Source of the DNA: Streptomyces violaceorubidus
GTDB taxonomy: Bacteria > Actinomycetota > Actinomycetes > Streptomycetales > Streptomycetaceae
Assembly: GCF_000717995.1 (NCBI RefSeq)
Contig: NZ_JODM01000001.1
Coordinates: 372,001-436,000, forward strand
DNA length: 64,000 bases
Direction of reading: 5' to 3'
In this document: positions 27,554 to 37,633 of the stretch, piece after piece
How the letters are laid out: each line of letters starts with the position of its first letter
Numbering within the stretch: the first letter of the stretch is position 1
The notes under the pieces: generated by a model
Told to the model about the DNA's origin: nothing
The model's database searches: none
The model's input: only the letters and a program-made list of their open reading frames with translations
Program-made: the position numbers and the translations under genes

Positions 27554-28132
27554 TCAGTAGCGGGGACGCTTGTACCAGGCCGAGCCGTTCGAGTTCCCGA
27601 CGAACACGGCGACCAGGATGGCGAGCACCGTGTGGACCAGGCCCACGACGATGAACGGGTACAGGCCGAGGATCGCGGTGATGATGGCGAAGACCATGGT
27701 CGCTATGCGGACGCCGTTGCCGCCGCTGCCGACCTTGATCGCCAGTACGAGCGCGATCACGCCCCACACCAGCGCGAACGCCACGAGACCCCACAGCATG
27801 CCGGACGAGTAGTCGGCCAGCTGCTGGAAGGCGGCGTCGTCCTTGAGCTGATCGTCGTTCTTCGCGGCGTTCACGCTCGCGGCGCTGATGGCGAACAGGG
27901 CCACGCCGACGAGCTGGAGGCCGAAGATGACCCACAGCATGACGCGGGCCGCGCTGACAGAGCCGGGCATCGAGGTCGGGGCGGCCGGGTAGCCGTAGCC
28001 GGCCGGCGCCGGGGGCGCCTGGGGGTAGCCGTAGCCGGGCTGGCCCTGGGGCTGCTGCTGCGGGTAGCCGTAGTTCGGCTGCTGGCCGCCCTGCGGCGGG
28101 CCGTAGGGGTTGTTCGGATCGCCGAAACTCAT
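27554..28132 (-). CDS. small membrane protein with Gly-Tyr-Pro-rich N-terminus
   Basis: This 192-residue protein begins with a Pro/Gly/Gln/Tyr-rich stretch (GYPQQQPQGQPGYGYPQ) typical of actinobacterial DUF4190-like or Tic20-like membrane proteins. Three to four hydrophobic segments follow (VMLWVIFGLQLVGVALFAISA, LWGLVAFALVWGVIALVLAI, IATMVFAIITAILGLYPFIVVGLVH). ATG at 28132 follows GAGGAAG. The function is unknown. It is divergent from folD. Confidence 0.78.
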   Translation of the reverse strand: MSFGDPNNPYGPPQGGQQPNYGYPQQQPQGQPGYGYPQAPPAPAGYGYPAAPTSMPGSVSAARVMLWVIFGLQLVGVALFAISAASVNAAKNDDQLKDDAAFQQLADYSSGMLWGLVAFALVWGVIALVLAIKVGSGGNGVRIATMVFAIITAILGLYPFIVVGLVHTVLAILVAVFVGNSNGSAWYKRPRY

Positions 28133-28427
28133 GGCAGGACTTCCTCCGTTGCGGTCAAGTGCGGGGACGACGCGCGGCTCGACTCGGAGGAGATTCTTCT
28201 CGAGCGGTTCGTCCCCCCGGTACGGCCCCGCGGCACTGTGCGGATAATCGTTCTTGACCGAACTCTTACTTGTCCAGCCCGTTCGCAAGGCGTTGTGCAA
28301 GCGCAACAACATCGATCATGAGCGGATAGGGCGGGACGTGTCCCGTGGTGTCCCGAAGGTTCCCCGGGCGGTGCCCGCAGGGCGACCTGATTGGAACCGG
28401 GGGCCGGTCATCCGCGAGGATGGGGGC
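28133..28427. other. divergent intergenic region before folD
   Basis: This 295-base spacer includes an AT-rich segment near 28240-28330 (GCGGATAATCGTTCTTGACC). A TTGACC motif sits on the plus strand at about 28254, but I see no matching -10 at proper distance. The near-palindrome GTTGTGCAAGCGCAAC lies downstream. There is no gene. Confidence 0.35.
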
Positions 28428-29282
28428 ATGACCGCCCAGATTCTCGATGGCAAGGCCACCGCAGCCGCGATCAAGTCCGAACTGACCGCCCGCGTGGCGG
28501 CGCTGAAGGAGAGGGGTGTCACACCGGGCCTCGGCACCGTCCTGGTCGGTGACGATCCAGGAAGCCAGAAGTACGTCGCCGGCAAGCACCGCGACTGCGC
28601 CCAGGTGGGCATCGCCTCCATCCAGCGCGAACTTCCGGCCACGGCCACGCAGGAGGAGATCGAGGCGGTCGTCCGCGAGCTGAACGAGGACCCGGCCTGC
28701 ACCGGCTACATCGTCCAGCTGCCGCTGCCCAGGGGCATCGACGAGAACCGCATCCTCGAACTGATGGACCCGGACAAGGACGCCGACGGCCTGCACCCGA
28801 TGAACCTGGGCCGCCTCGTGCTGAACGAGCCGGCGCCGCTGCCCTGCACCCCCAACGGCATCCTCACCCTGCTGCGCCGCTACGGCGTCGAGATCAAGGG
28901 CGCCGAGGTCGTGGTCGTCGGCCGCGGCGTCACCATCGGCCGCCCGATGCCGCTGCTGCTCACCCGGCGCAGCGAGAACGCCACCGTCACCCAGTGCCAC
29001 ACCGGCACCCGTGACCTGGCCGCCCACCTCAAGCGGGCGGACATCGTCATCGCCGCGGCCGGTTCCCCGCACCTGGTCCGCCCCGAGGACGTCAAGCCCG
29101 GCGCGGCCGTCCTCGACGTCGGCGTCTCCCGCAACGCCGAGGGCAAGATCATGGGCGATGTGCACCCCGGCGTGGCCGAAGTGGCCGCCTGGATCTCCCC
29201 GAACCCCGGCGGCGTCGGCCCGATGACCCGGGCCCAGCTGCTCGTCAACGTGGTGGAGGCGGCGGAGCGCAGTGCCGGCTGA
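28428..29282 (+). CDS. folD: methylenetetrahydrofolate dehydrogenase / cyclohydrolase
   Basis: This 284-residue bifunctional enzyme interconverts methylene-, methenyl- and formyl-tetrahydrofolate with NADP. The catalytic lysine lies in YVAGKHRDC. The substrate motifs [13 protein letters not shown] and [11 protein letters not shown] are present, as is the Rossmann loop [13 protein letters not shown]. The ATG follows GAGGATGGGGG. It supplies formyl donors for purN and purH in the same region. It overlaps the next gene by 11 bases. Confidence 0.97.
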
Positions 29283-29919
29283 GGACACCGGGGCCGGGCG
29301 TCCTGGCAGCGCACGGGCCACGGAGGACAAGGGGGCGGCGGGGCCGTCGGGGACATCGGGAACGGGGGCCTCGGAGGGCTCGGGGAGGTCGGGGACCTCG
29401 GAGAGGACCGGTGGCCCGGTGGCCCCGCCGGCTCCCGTGGGCCCGGACGCCGGGGGCCCGGACCCCGGGGACCCGGACGGCATCACCGTCCGCGACCCCG
29501 TCAGCGCTCCCGACGCCGACGGGCGGCCGCGACGCGTCACGCGCCGGTTCCCGCTCTTCACCCGCGACACCGCCCGCCCCGAGGGCGGCGGCCGGGCCGC
29601 GAGCGGTGACGCCCCGGCGCCCGCCCGGCAGTGGCCGGTGCTCACGGTGGTGCTGGTGGTCGGGCTCGGCCTGCTGCTGACCGCCCTGGGCGTCTTCCGC
29701 TGGGGGACGCTGCTGATCGGGGCCGCGCTGCTCGCGGGCGCCGCGCTGCGCTGGGTGGTGCCCGACGTCGGCATGCTCGCCGTGCGCTCGCGCTTCACGG
29801 ACATCGCGACCTACGGGGTGTTCGGGCTCTCCATCGCCCTGCTGTCGCTGATGGCCCAGCCGGACCCGGTGCTGGAGATCCCGTTCCTCAAGGACACCCT
29901 GCACTTCACGGTCAGCTAG
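29272..29919 (+). CDS. DUF3017 family membrane protein
   Basis: The 215-residue product has about 110 residues of Gly/Pro/Ser-rich low-complexity sequence. It then has three hydrophobic segments ([51 protein letters not shown]) that match DUF3017 proteins found next to folD in Streptomyces. The GTG start lies within folD (11-base overlap), so translation is coupled. The function is unknown. Confidence 0.82.
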
Positions 29920-29931
29920 CGGCGCGTACGA

Positions 29932-29965
29932 CGGCCCGTCCTCACCCCCGTGGAAGGACGGGCCG
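29932..29965. terminator. terminator after folD-DUF3017
   Basis: CGGCCCGTCCT (29932-29942) pairs exactly with AGGACGGGCCG (29955-29965) around a 12-base loop, just after the stop codon. Confidence 0.8.
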
Positions 29966-30306
29966 CCGTGACACCCACCCTCCTGCACGGCGAACGCGCT
30001 GTTCAACGCCTGTCAGGGCGCTGTGGCACGGAAGTGACCGTTCCGCTACTCCGCTACGCGAGCCGTTCCCGGGGGTTTGGTGCCGGGCACGCGAACGCCG
30101 ATGGGACACTGGACCCCGGGTCGGCGGGCGTGCGACGGTGCACGTTCGCGGCCTCTGTGCTCCTGTGCGCCCCCACCCCGGGAACTGGGATCCTGACCGG
30201 GCGCATCCCTGTGGGTAGCCAGAACCGGGTACCGCGCGGGGGACGCCGCGCGCGGGGACCAGCGGGGGAACGACCAGCACGCCACCGGGGGGAAGAGGGG
30301 GAAGCA
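29966..30306. other. intergenic region before the HTH-DUF2690 gene
   Basis: About 340 bases without a gene. The downstream gene's promoter must lie here. The last 70 bases are a purine-rich GGGGAC/GGGGGAAG run that contains its ribosome-binding site. I see no defined riboswitch. Confidence 0.35.
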
Positions 30307-31629
30307 GTGCCTCGTTGGAAGGCCTTGCCGGATGAACTCGATCCGCAGATCAGGGAGTTCACCGGTCAGCTGCGCAGGCTCGTGGACCGCAGCGAGCTGA
30401 GTGTCGCGTCGGTGGCCGACGCCACGGGCTACAGCAAGACGTCCTGGGAGCGCTATCTGAACGGCCGGCTGCTGGCGCCGAAGGGTGCCGTCGTGGCCCT
30501 GGCCGAGGTGACCGGGACCAACCCCGTGCACCTGACCACCATGTGGGAGCTGGCCGAGCGCGCCTGGAGCCGCTCGGAGATGCGCCACGACATGACCATG
30601 GAGGCCATCCGGATCTCCCAGGCCCGCGCCGCACTCGGTGAACTGGGCACCCCCGCGGCCGAGTCGGGCGGCTCCGGCCCCAAGTCGGGCAACAGCTCCA
30701 GGAGCGGCAAGGGGAGCCGCACCGGTCGTCCCGGTGGCGGCGCCGCCACCGGGGTCGCCGGGCCTGCGGGTGTGTCGCCCACGCTGCCGCCCGGGGTCCC
30801 GGCCCAGCCGACCGCCGCCGACAGCCCCGACTCGGCGCTCGGCGCGGTCCGGGACCGCGGGGGGCCCGGCACCGCCCCCGTGCCGTCCTCCGACGGAGCG
30901 ACCGACGGCAACTCCTGGGGTCTGGCCGGATACCGGGGCCCCTCGCCGACCGGCGACCGCGCATCCCGCTCCGGGCCCCGGACCGGCCCCGGGGAGGCGG
31001 TGGGCCCGACCGCACCGGCCGCGCCGTACGGCACCGGCACAGGTCCCGGCCCCGGCACGGGCCCGTCGGGCATGTACGGCGAGCCTCCGTACGGCGGCCC
31101 CCCTTCGGCTTCGCCCGGGCGGCCCCCGGGCGGCGGGAAGAAGCGGATCAGCACCCTCGTCGCGGGCGTCGTCGGCGTCCTCGTCGTGGGCGCGGGCGCC
31201 TTCTTCCTCCTGGACGACGGCGGCGACAAGAAGGACGAGGGCGCCAAACCCTCCCCGTCGCCCACCGTGAGCAGCAAGCCCGCGCTGCCGCCGGGTGTGA
31301 AGTGCGCCGGCGACGCCTGCACCGGCAAGGACCCCGAGGTCATGGGCTGCGGCGGCGACCTGGTGACCACCGGCGCGACCGCCGTCGTCGGCACGGCCGC
31401 CGTCGAGGTCCGGTACAGCAAGGTCTGCGGTTCCGCGTGGGCCCGCGTCACCCAGGCCGCACAGGGCGACGAGGTCCAGGTGAGCGCCGGCGGTACGAGC
31501 GAGCAGCGGGCGACGGTCGGCGACGCCGGTGACACCGTCGCGTACACCATGATGGTCGCCGTGAACGCCCCGGCCGACGCCACCGCGTGCGCGACGCTGG
31601 CCTCGGGACAGCAGGGCTGCACGAAGTAG
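30307..31629 (+). CDS. HTH domain, transmembrane, DUF2690-type protein
   Basis: This 440-residue protein has a cytoplasmic XRE-like DNA-binding domain (SVASVADATGYSKTSWERYL) at residues 20-90 and a long Pro/Gly/Ser linker. One membrane segment follows (LVAGVVGVLVVGAGAFFLLD, about residues 283-302), then an extracellular domain with conserved cysteines (GVKCAGDACTGKDPEVMGCG and KVCGSAWARV) typical of DUF2690/YjfA. The arrangement recalls RodZ-like or one-component membrane regulators that couple an outside signal to DNA. The GTG start at 30307 follows GGGGGAAG. The ligand and target are unknown. Confidence 0.8.
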   Translation: MPRWKALPDELDPQIREFTGQLRRLVDRSELSVASVADATGYSKTSWERYLNGRLLAPKGAVVALAEVTGTNPVHLTTMWELAERAWSRSEMRHDMTMEAIRISQARAALGELGTPAAESGGSGPKSGNSSRSGKGSRTGRPGGGAATGVAGPAGVSPTLPPGVPAQPTAADSPDSALGAVRDRGGPGTAPVPSSDGATDGNSWGLAGYRGPSPTGDRASRSGPRTGPGEAVGPTAPAAPYGTGTGPGPGTGPSGMYGEPPYGGPPSASPGRPPGGGKKRISTLVAGVVGVLVVGAGAFFLLDDGGDKKDEGAKPSPSPTVSSKPALPPGVKCAGDACTGKDPEVMGCGGDLVTTGATAVVGTAAVEVRYSKVCGSAWARVTQAAQGDEVQVSAGGTSEQRATVGDAGDTVAYTMMVAVNAPADATACATLASGQQGCTK

Positions 31630-31640
31630 GCGTTGAGGGG

Positions 31641-31720
31641 GCGCATCGACGGCGGGGGCGCATCGACGGCGGGGGCGCATCGACGGCGGGGGCGCTTCGA
31701 CGCCGGGGGCGCTTCGACCG
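31641..31720. repeat. 17-bp tandem repeat array
   Basis: Three perfect copies of GCGCATCGACGGCGGGG (31641-31691) are followed by one variant copy (31692-31708) and a partial fifth. The units abut with no spacer. Confidence 0.88.
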
Positions 31721-31878
31721 GCGCGGACCGCGGGCCGGTGGAAAAAGTTCGCCCGCGGCACGCATGCCCCGCGGCGTCCCGGGCACGCGAGAAAGTACCC
31801 CCACGGGAGTCCGGCAACGGTATCCCCGAACGGCGGTCGCCTTCGTCCCCCCTCTCCCGGACGGGCGGCCGCCTCTTT

Positions 31879-31930
31879 CTCTCTCCTGGCCCCTCGTGTC
31901 CCGGCTCTCTCCTGGCCCCTCGTGTCCCGG
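31879..31930. repeat. perfect 26-bp direct duplication
   Basis: Two identical adjacent 26-base copies, beginning CTCTCTCCTGG and ending GTGTCCCGG, occupy 31879-31904 and 31905-31930. Perfect identity suggests a recent duplication. Confidence 0.9.
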
Positions 31931-32011
31931 TTCCGCGCGCTCGGGTGATCCTCGGGCTCTCCTGTGGGCCGGGCCACACCGACCCGGACGTGGCGGGCAC
32001 CACGGGCGCGA

Positions 32012-32017
32012 TAGCCT
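32012..32017 (+). promoter_or_regulatory. candidate mdh -10 element
   Basis: TAGCCT fits the principal-sigma -10 consensus, and initiation about seven bases downstream would fall at the left edge of the palindromic operator. The -35 is weak, as is common in Streptomyces. Confidence 0.4.
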
Positions 32018-32019
32018 GA

Positions 32020-33096
<1,077 letters not shown>

Positions 33097-33112
33097 GCCC
33101 GACCCGACGCCC

Positions 33113-33154
33113 GCACGGGCCCCGTTCCGGCACCCGCCGGGACGGGGCCCGTGC
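33113..33154. terminator. terminator after mdh
   Basis: GCACGGGCCCCGTTCCGG (33113-33130) pairs with 33137-33154 around a six-base loop, with one G-U wobble in 18 pairs. Confidence 0.88.
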
Positions 33155-33373
33155 CCGTTCCCGGGCTCCCGGCGCCCGCGTCGGCGTCAGGCTCCCGGCA
33201 GCCGCATGTCCCGACCGTTTCCTCACCCCCTGTGCCCTTTCTCCGTGATGCGCCGCACTTTCGGCGACCGAATCGGCATGCATGCGGGGCAGTGGGGCAG
33301 GGGCTCACGGTCCCCGAGAGTGACATGCCTGTGACGCAGGGGCGTTGACCAGGAACGGAAGGCACATCCCACC

Positions 33374-34903
33374 ATGGCGAACCGAACGGACACCCGGACC
33401 GAGCGGGCCCACCGGACCATCCACGCGGGCGGCGAGTGGCTCGCGGCGTCCTCCGGCGCCACCCGCGAGATCCTCGATCCCGCCGACGCCCTGCCGTTCG
33501 CCGTGGTCGCCGAGGGCGACGAGAAGGACACCGACCTCGCGGTGGCCGCCGCCCGCCGCGCCTTCGACGCGGGCGAGTGGCCGCACACCCCGGTCGCCGC
33601 ACGCGCCGCCCTGCTGCGCCGGGTCGCCGACCTCCTGGTGCGCGACCGCGAGGAACTCGGCCTCCTGGAGAGCCGCGACGCGGGCAAGACCGTCGAGGAG
33701 GGCCGCGTCGACATCGACTGCGTGGCCGACGCCTTCCGCTACTTCGCGGACCTGGTCGCAGGCGAGGCCCCCGGCCGGGTCGTCGACGCGGGCTCGCCCG
33801 ACGTGCACAGCGTCGTCGTGCACGAGCCGGTCGGCGTCTGCGCGATGATCACGCCCTGGAACTACCCCCTCCTCCAGGCCAGTTGGAAGATCGCGCCGGC
33901 CCTCGCCGCGGGCAACACCTTCGTGGTCAAGCCGAGCGAGATCACACCGCTCACCACGGTCGCCCTGATCGGCCTGCTCGTCGAGGCCGGCCTGCCCACC
34001 GGCGTCGCGAACATCGTCACCGGCCCCGGACACACCGTCGGCGCCCGGCTCGCCGAGCACCCCGACGTCGACCTGGTCTCCTTCACCGGCGGCCTGACCA
34101 GCGGCACCAAGGTCGCCCGGGCCGCCGCCGCCACCGTCAAGAAGGTCGCCCTCGAACTGGGCGGCAAGAACCCCAACGTCGTCTTCGCCGACGCCTGCGA
34201 GACCGAGGAGGGCTTCGACACCGCCGTCGACCAGGCCCTCAACGCCGCCTTCATCCACAGCGGCCAGGTCTGCTCCGCGGGTGGCCGCCTGATCGTCGAG
34301 GAGTCCGTCCGCGAACGCTTCGTCGCCGAACTCGCCCGCCGCGCGGCGAAGATCCGCCTCGGCCGCGGCACCGAGGACGGCGTCGAGTGCGGCCCGCTCG
34401 TCTCCGCGCAGCAGCGCGCCAGGACCGAGGACTTCGTCGCCTCCGCGCTCGCCGAGGGCGCCGAACTCCGCTGCGGCGGCAAGCGCCCCGAGCCCTCGCC
34501 CCAGCGGCCCGAGGGCGGCTACTTCTACGAGCCGACCGTCCTCGACCACTGCCACCGCGAGATGCGGGTGGTGCGGGAGGAGGTCTTCGGGCCGGTCCTC
34601 ACCGTCGAGACCTTCCGCACCGAGGACGAGGCCGTAGCCCTCGCCAACGACACCGAGTACGGTCTGGCCGGTGCCGTCTGGACCGCCGACGCGGGACGGG
34701 CCCGCCGGGTCGCGGGCCGGCTGCGGCACGGCACCGTGTGGATCAACGACTTCCACCCCTACCTGCCGCAGGCGGAGTGGGGCGGCTTCGGCAAGAGCGG
34801 CGTCGGCCGCGAACTCGGCCCCGCGGGCCTGGCCGAGTACCGCGAGAGCAAGCACGTCTACCAGAACCTCGCGCCGAAGCCCGTCCGCTGGTTCGCCGGC
34901 TGA
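33374..34903 (+). CDS. betB: betaine aldehyde dehydrogenase-like enzyme
   Basis: This 509-residue NAD(P)-dependent aldehyde dehydrogenase has the catalytic Cys300 in HSGQVCSAGG, the general base Glu261 in LELGGKNP, and the conserved ITPWNYPLLQ with VKPSEITP. Sequence class and the genes that follow (a choline-oxidase-like enzyme and a glycine betaine transporter) indicate oxidation of betaine aldehyde to glycine betaine, an osmoprotectant. The ATG is preceded by GGAAGG. It is the first gene of a five-gene cluster with tight spacing (61 bases to the next gene, then overlaps). A related amino-aldehyde substrate remains possible. Confidence 0.88.
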   Translation: MANRTDTRTERAHRTIHAGGEWLAASSGATREILDPADALPFAVVAEGDEKDTDLAVAAARRAFDAGEWPHTPVAARAALLRRVADLLVRDREELGLLESRDAGKTVEEGRVDIDCVADAFRYFADLVAGEAPGRVVDAGSPDVHSVVVHEPVGVCAMITPWNYPLLQASWKIAPALAAGNTFVVKPSEITPLTTVALIGLLVEAGLPTGVANIVTGPGHTVGARLAEHPDVDLVSFTGGLTSGTKVARAAAATVKKVALELGGKNPNVVFADACETEEGFDTAVDQALNAAFIHSGQVCSAGGRLIVEESVRERFVAELARRAAKIRLGRGTEDGVECGPLVSAQQRARTEDFVASALAEGAELRCGGKRPEPSPQRPEGGYFYEPTVLDHCHREMRVVREEVFGPVLTVETFRTEDEAVALANDTEYGLAGAVWTADAGRARRVAGRLRHGTVWINDFHPYLPQAEWGGFGKSGVGRELGPAGLAEYRESKHVYQNLAPKPVRWFAG

Positions 34904-34964
34904 CTCCCGCACCCCCGTTCACACCGGTCGCACCCCGTCCCCCACGCCCCACTGGAGTACGCCC

Positions 34965-36497
34965 ATGCCCGAAACCACCCAGGTATACGACTACGTCGTC
35001 ATCGGCGGCGGCACCGCGGGATCGGTGATCGCCTCCCGCCTCACCGAGAACCCGGACGTCACCGTCGCCGTCATCGAGGGCGGCCCCAGCGACGTCGGCC
35101 GCGACGAGGTGCTGACCCTGCGCCGCTGGATGGGCCTGCTCGGCGGCGAACTGGACTACGACTACCCCACCACCGAGCAGCCGCGCGGCAATTCGCACAT
35201 CCGGCACAGCCGCGCCCGCGTCCTCGGCGGCTGCTCCTCGCACAACACCCTCATCGCCTTCAAGCCGCTGCCGTCCGACTGGGACGAGTGGGAGGCGGCC
35301 GGGGCCAAGGGCTGGGGCGCGGTGCGGATGGAGGCGTACTTCGCCCGGCTGAAGAACAACATCGTCCCGGTCGACGAGAAGGACCGCAACGCCATCGCCC
35401 GCGACTTCGTCGACTCCGCGCAGCGGACACTCCAGGTCCCCCGGGTCGAGGGCTTCAACAAGAAGCCGTTCACCGAGGGCGTCGGCTTCTTCGACCTCGC
35501 CTACCACCCCGAGGACAACAGGCGCTCGTCGGCGTCGGTGGCGTACCTGCACCCCGTGATGGACGAGCGCGCCAACCTCACGCTGATGCTGGAGACCTGG
35601 GCGTACCGGCTCGAACTCGACGGCACCCGCGCCGAGGGCGTCCACGTGCGCACCAAGGACGGCGAGGAGATCCTGGTCAAGGCCCGCAACGAGGTCGTCC
35701 TCAGCGCCGGGGCCGTCGACTCGCCGCGCCTGCTGCTGCACTCCGGCATCGGCCCGAAGGACCAGCTGGAGGCCCTCGGCATACCCGTGGCGCTCGACCT
35801 GCCCGGCGTCGGCGAGAACCTGCTCGACCACCCGGAGTCGGTGATCGTGTGGGAGACCGACGGCCCCGTCCCGGACAACTCCGCGATGGACTCCGACGCC
35901 GGTCTGTTCGTACGCCGCGACCCCGAACACGCGGGTCCCGACCTGATGTTCCACTTCTACCAGATCCCCTTCACGGACAACCCGGAGCGTCTCGGCTACG
36001 AGCGGCCCGAGTTCGGCGTCTCCATGACCCCGAACATCCCCAAGCCGAGGTCCCGGGGGCGCCTCTACCTCACCAGTGCCGACCCGTCCGTCAAGCCCGC
36101 CCTGGACTTCCGCTACTTCACCGACGAGGACGACTACGACGGACGCACCCTGGTCGACGGCATCCGCATCGCCCGTCGGATCGCCCAGTCCCAGCCGCTG
36201 GCGGGCTGGCTCAAGCGCGAGGTCTGCCCCGGCCCGGACGTCACCGGCGACGAGGAGCTGAGCGAGTACGCCCGCAAGGCCGCCCACACCGTCTACCACC
36301 CGGCCGGCACCTGCCGCATGGGCGCCGCCACCGACGAACAGGCCGTCGTCGACCCGGAGTTGCGCGTCCGCGGCCTGACGGGCCTGCGCATCGCCGATGC
36401 CTCCGTCTTCCCGACCATGCCCGCCGTCAACCCGATGATCGGCGTCCTCATGGTCGGCGAGCGCGCCGTCGAGCTGATCGGCGGTGACGCCCGATGA
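34965..36497 (+). CDS. GMC flavoenzyme, choline oxidase-type
   Basis: This 510-residue glucose-methanol-choline oxidoreductase has the FAD loop [16 protein letters not shown] at the N-terminus. The segment [16 protein letters not shown] aligns, from memory, with Arthrobacter choline oxidase. His93 matches the histidine that binds FAD covalently, while the active-site serine two residues later is Thr95 here. Other choline-oxidase residues are kept: His in [27 protein letters not shown], and Asn in AVNPMIG. It likely converts choline to betaine aldehyde or glycine betaine. The ATG follows CTGGAG. It overlaps the ABC ATPase gene by four bases. A choline dehydrogenase using another acceptor is the alternative. 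Confidence 0.85.
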   Translation: MPETTQVYDYVVIGGGTAGSVIASRLTENPDVTVAVIEGGPSDVGRDEVLTLRRWMGLLGGELDYDYPTTEQPRGNSHIRHSRARVLGGCSSHNTLIAFKPLPSDWDEWEAAGAKGWGAVRMEAYFARLKNNIVPVDEKDRNAIARDFVDSAQRTLQVPRVEGFNKKPFTEGVGFFDLAYHPEDNRRSSASVAYLHPVMDERANLTLMLETWAYRLELDGTRAEGVHVRTKDGEEILVKARNEVVLSAGAVDSPRLLLHSGIGPKDQLEALGIPVALDLPGVGENLLDHPESVIVWETDGPVPDNSAMDSDAGLFVRRDPEHAGPDLMFHFYQIPFTDNPERLGYERPEFGVSMTPNIPKPRSRGRLYLTSADPSVKPALDFRYFTDEDDYDGRTLVDGIRIARRIAQSQPLAGWLKREVCPGPDVTGDEELSEYARKAAHTVYHPAGTCRMGAATDEQAVVDPELRVRGLTGLRIADASVFPTMPAVNPMIGVLMVGERAVELIGGDAR

Positions 36498-37633
36498 GCA
36501 CGACCTCCGACTCCGCCGCCGCCGACGCCGTGGCCGAGCGCCCGCCGGTCTTCTCCGTCGAGGGCCTGTGGAAGGTCTTCGGCCCGAAGGCCGCCCGTGT
36601 CCCCGCCGACCCGGACCTGACCGCCCTGAGCCCGGCCGAGCTGCGCGCCCGCACCGGCTGCACCGCCGCCGTCGCCGACGTCTCCTTCGACGTGCGCAAG
36701 GGCGAGGTCTTCGTCGTCATGGGCCTGTCCGGCTCCGGCAAGTCCACCCTCGTACGCTGTCTGACCCGCCTCGTCGAGCCGACGGCCGGTTCCATCGCCA
36801 TCGACGGCGAGGACGTCCGCGCGATGGACAAGTCCCGGCTGCGGGAACTGCGGCGCCACCGGGCCGCCATGGTCTTCCAGCACTTCGGCCTGCTCCCGCA
36901 CCGCACGGTCCTGGACAACGTCGCCTACGGCCTGGAGGTCCAGGGCATGGGCCGCGCCGAGCGCCGCGAGCGCGCCGCCGCGATCGTCGCCAAGGTGGGC
37001 CTGGAAGGCCTGGAGCAGCGCCGCCCCGGCCAGCTCTCCGGCGGCCAGCGCCAGCGCGTCGGTCTCGCCCGGGCCCTTGCCGTCGACCCCGAGGTGCTGC
37101 TCTTCGACGAGCCGTTCAGCGCGCTGGACCCGCTGATCCGGCGGGACATGCAGGAGGAGGTCGTCCGGCTGCACCGCGAGGAGGGCCGCACGATGGTCTT
37201 CATCACCCACGACCTCCAGGAAGCCCTCAAGCTCGGCGACCGCATCGCCCTCATGCGCGACGGCCGTGTGGTGCAGCTCGGCACCCCGGAGGAGATCGTC
37301 GGCGCGCCCGCCGACGACTACGTCCGCGCGTTCGTCCGCGACGTGCCGCGCGAGCAGGTCCTGACCGTCCGCACGGCGATGCGCCTCGCCGCCTCTGCCG
37401 ACGAGGCGGGCACGGGCCCGGCGATCCGCCCGGAGGCCACGGTCTCGGAGGCCATAGAGGCGGTCGCGCGCGCCGGTTCCCCGGCCCGTGTCATGTCCGA
37501 CGGCCGCTGCCTGGGCATGGTCGACGCGACCGACCTCCTGTCGGTGGTGGCGGGCACGGCCCACCCGGCCGCACCGGCCGAGCACCGTGAGCCGACAGCC
37601 CCGGCCGAGCCCACCACCGAGGAGCCGGTCTGA
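36494..37633 (+). CDS. glycine betaine/proline ABC importer ATPase
   Basis: This 379-residue ATP-binding subunit is of the OpuA/ProV class. Walker A is GLSGSGKST, the Q loop is [14 protein letters not shown], the signature is [15 protein letters not shown], Walker B is [13 protein letters not shown], and the switch is ITHDLQEA. The N-terminal insert between the first strands ([14 protein letters not shown]) is typical of ProV. The C-terminal 90 residues resemble one degenerate CBS unit ([16 protein letters not shown]), possibly an osmosensor. It overlaps the gene before by four bases and the gene after by one, so the operon is translationally coupled. Confidence 0.93.
   Translation: MSTTSDSAAADAVAERPPVFSVEGLWKVFGPKAARVPADPDLTALSPAELRARTGCTAAVADVSFDVRKGEVFVVMGLSGSGKSTLVRCLTRLVEPTAGSIAIDGEDVRAMDKSRLRELRRHRAAMVFQHFGLLPHRTVLDNVAYGLEVQGMGRAERRERAAAIVAKVGLEGLEQRRPGQLSGGQRQRVGLARALAVDPEVLLFDEPFSALDPLIRRDMQEEVVRLHREEGRTMVFITHDLQEALKLGDRIALMRDGRVVQLGTPEEIVGAPADDYVRAFVRDVPREQVLTVRTAMRLAASADEAGTGPAIRPEATVSEAIEAVARAGSPARVMSDGRCLGMVDATDLLSVVAGTAHPAAPAEHREPTAPAEPTTEEPV

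Larger units (their letters stand above)
31630..32011. other. repeat-rich intergenic region before mdh
   Basis: This spacer of about 380 bases has no gene. It carries a 17-bp tandem repeat array (31641-31720), a perfect 26-bp duplication (31879-31930), and then the mdh promoter. Confidence 0.6.
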
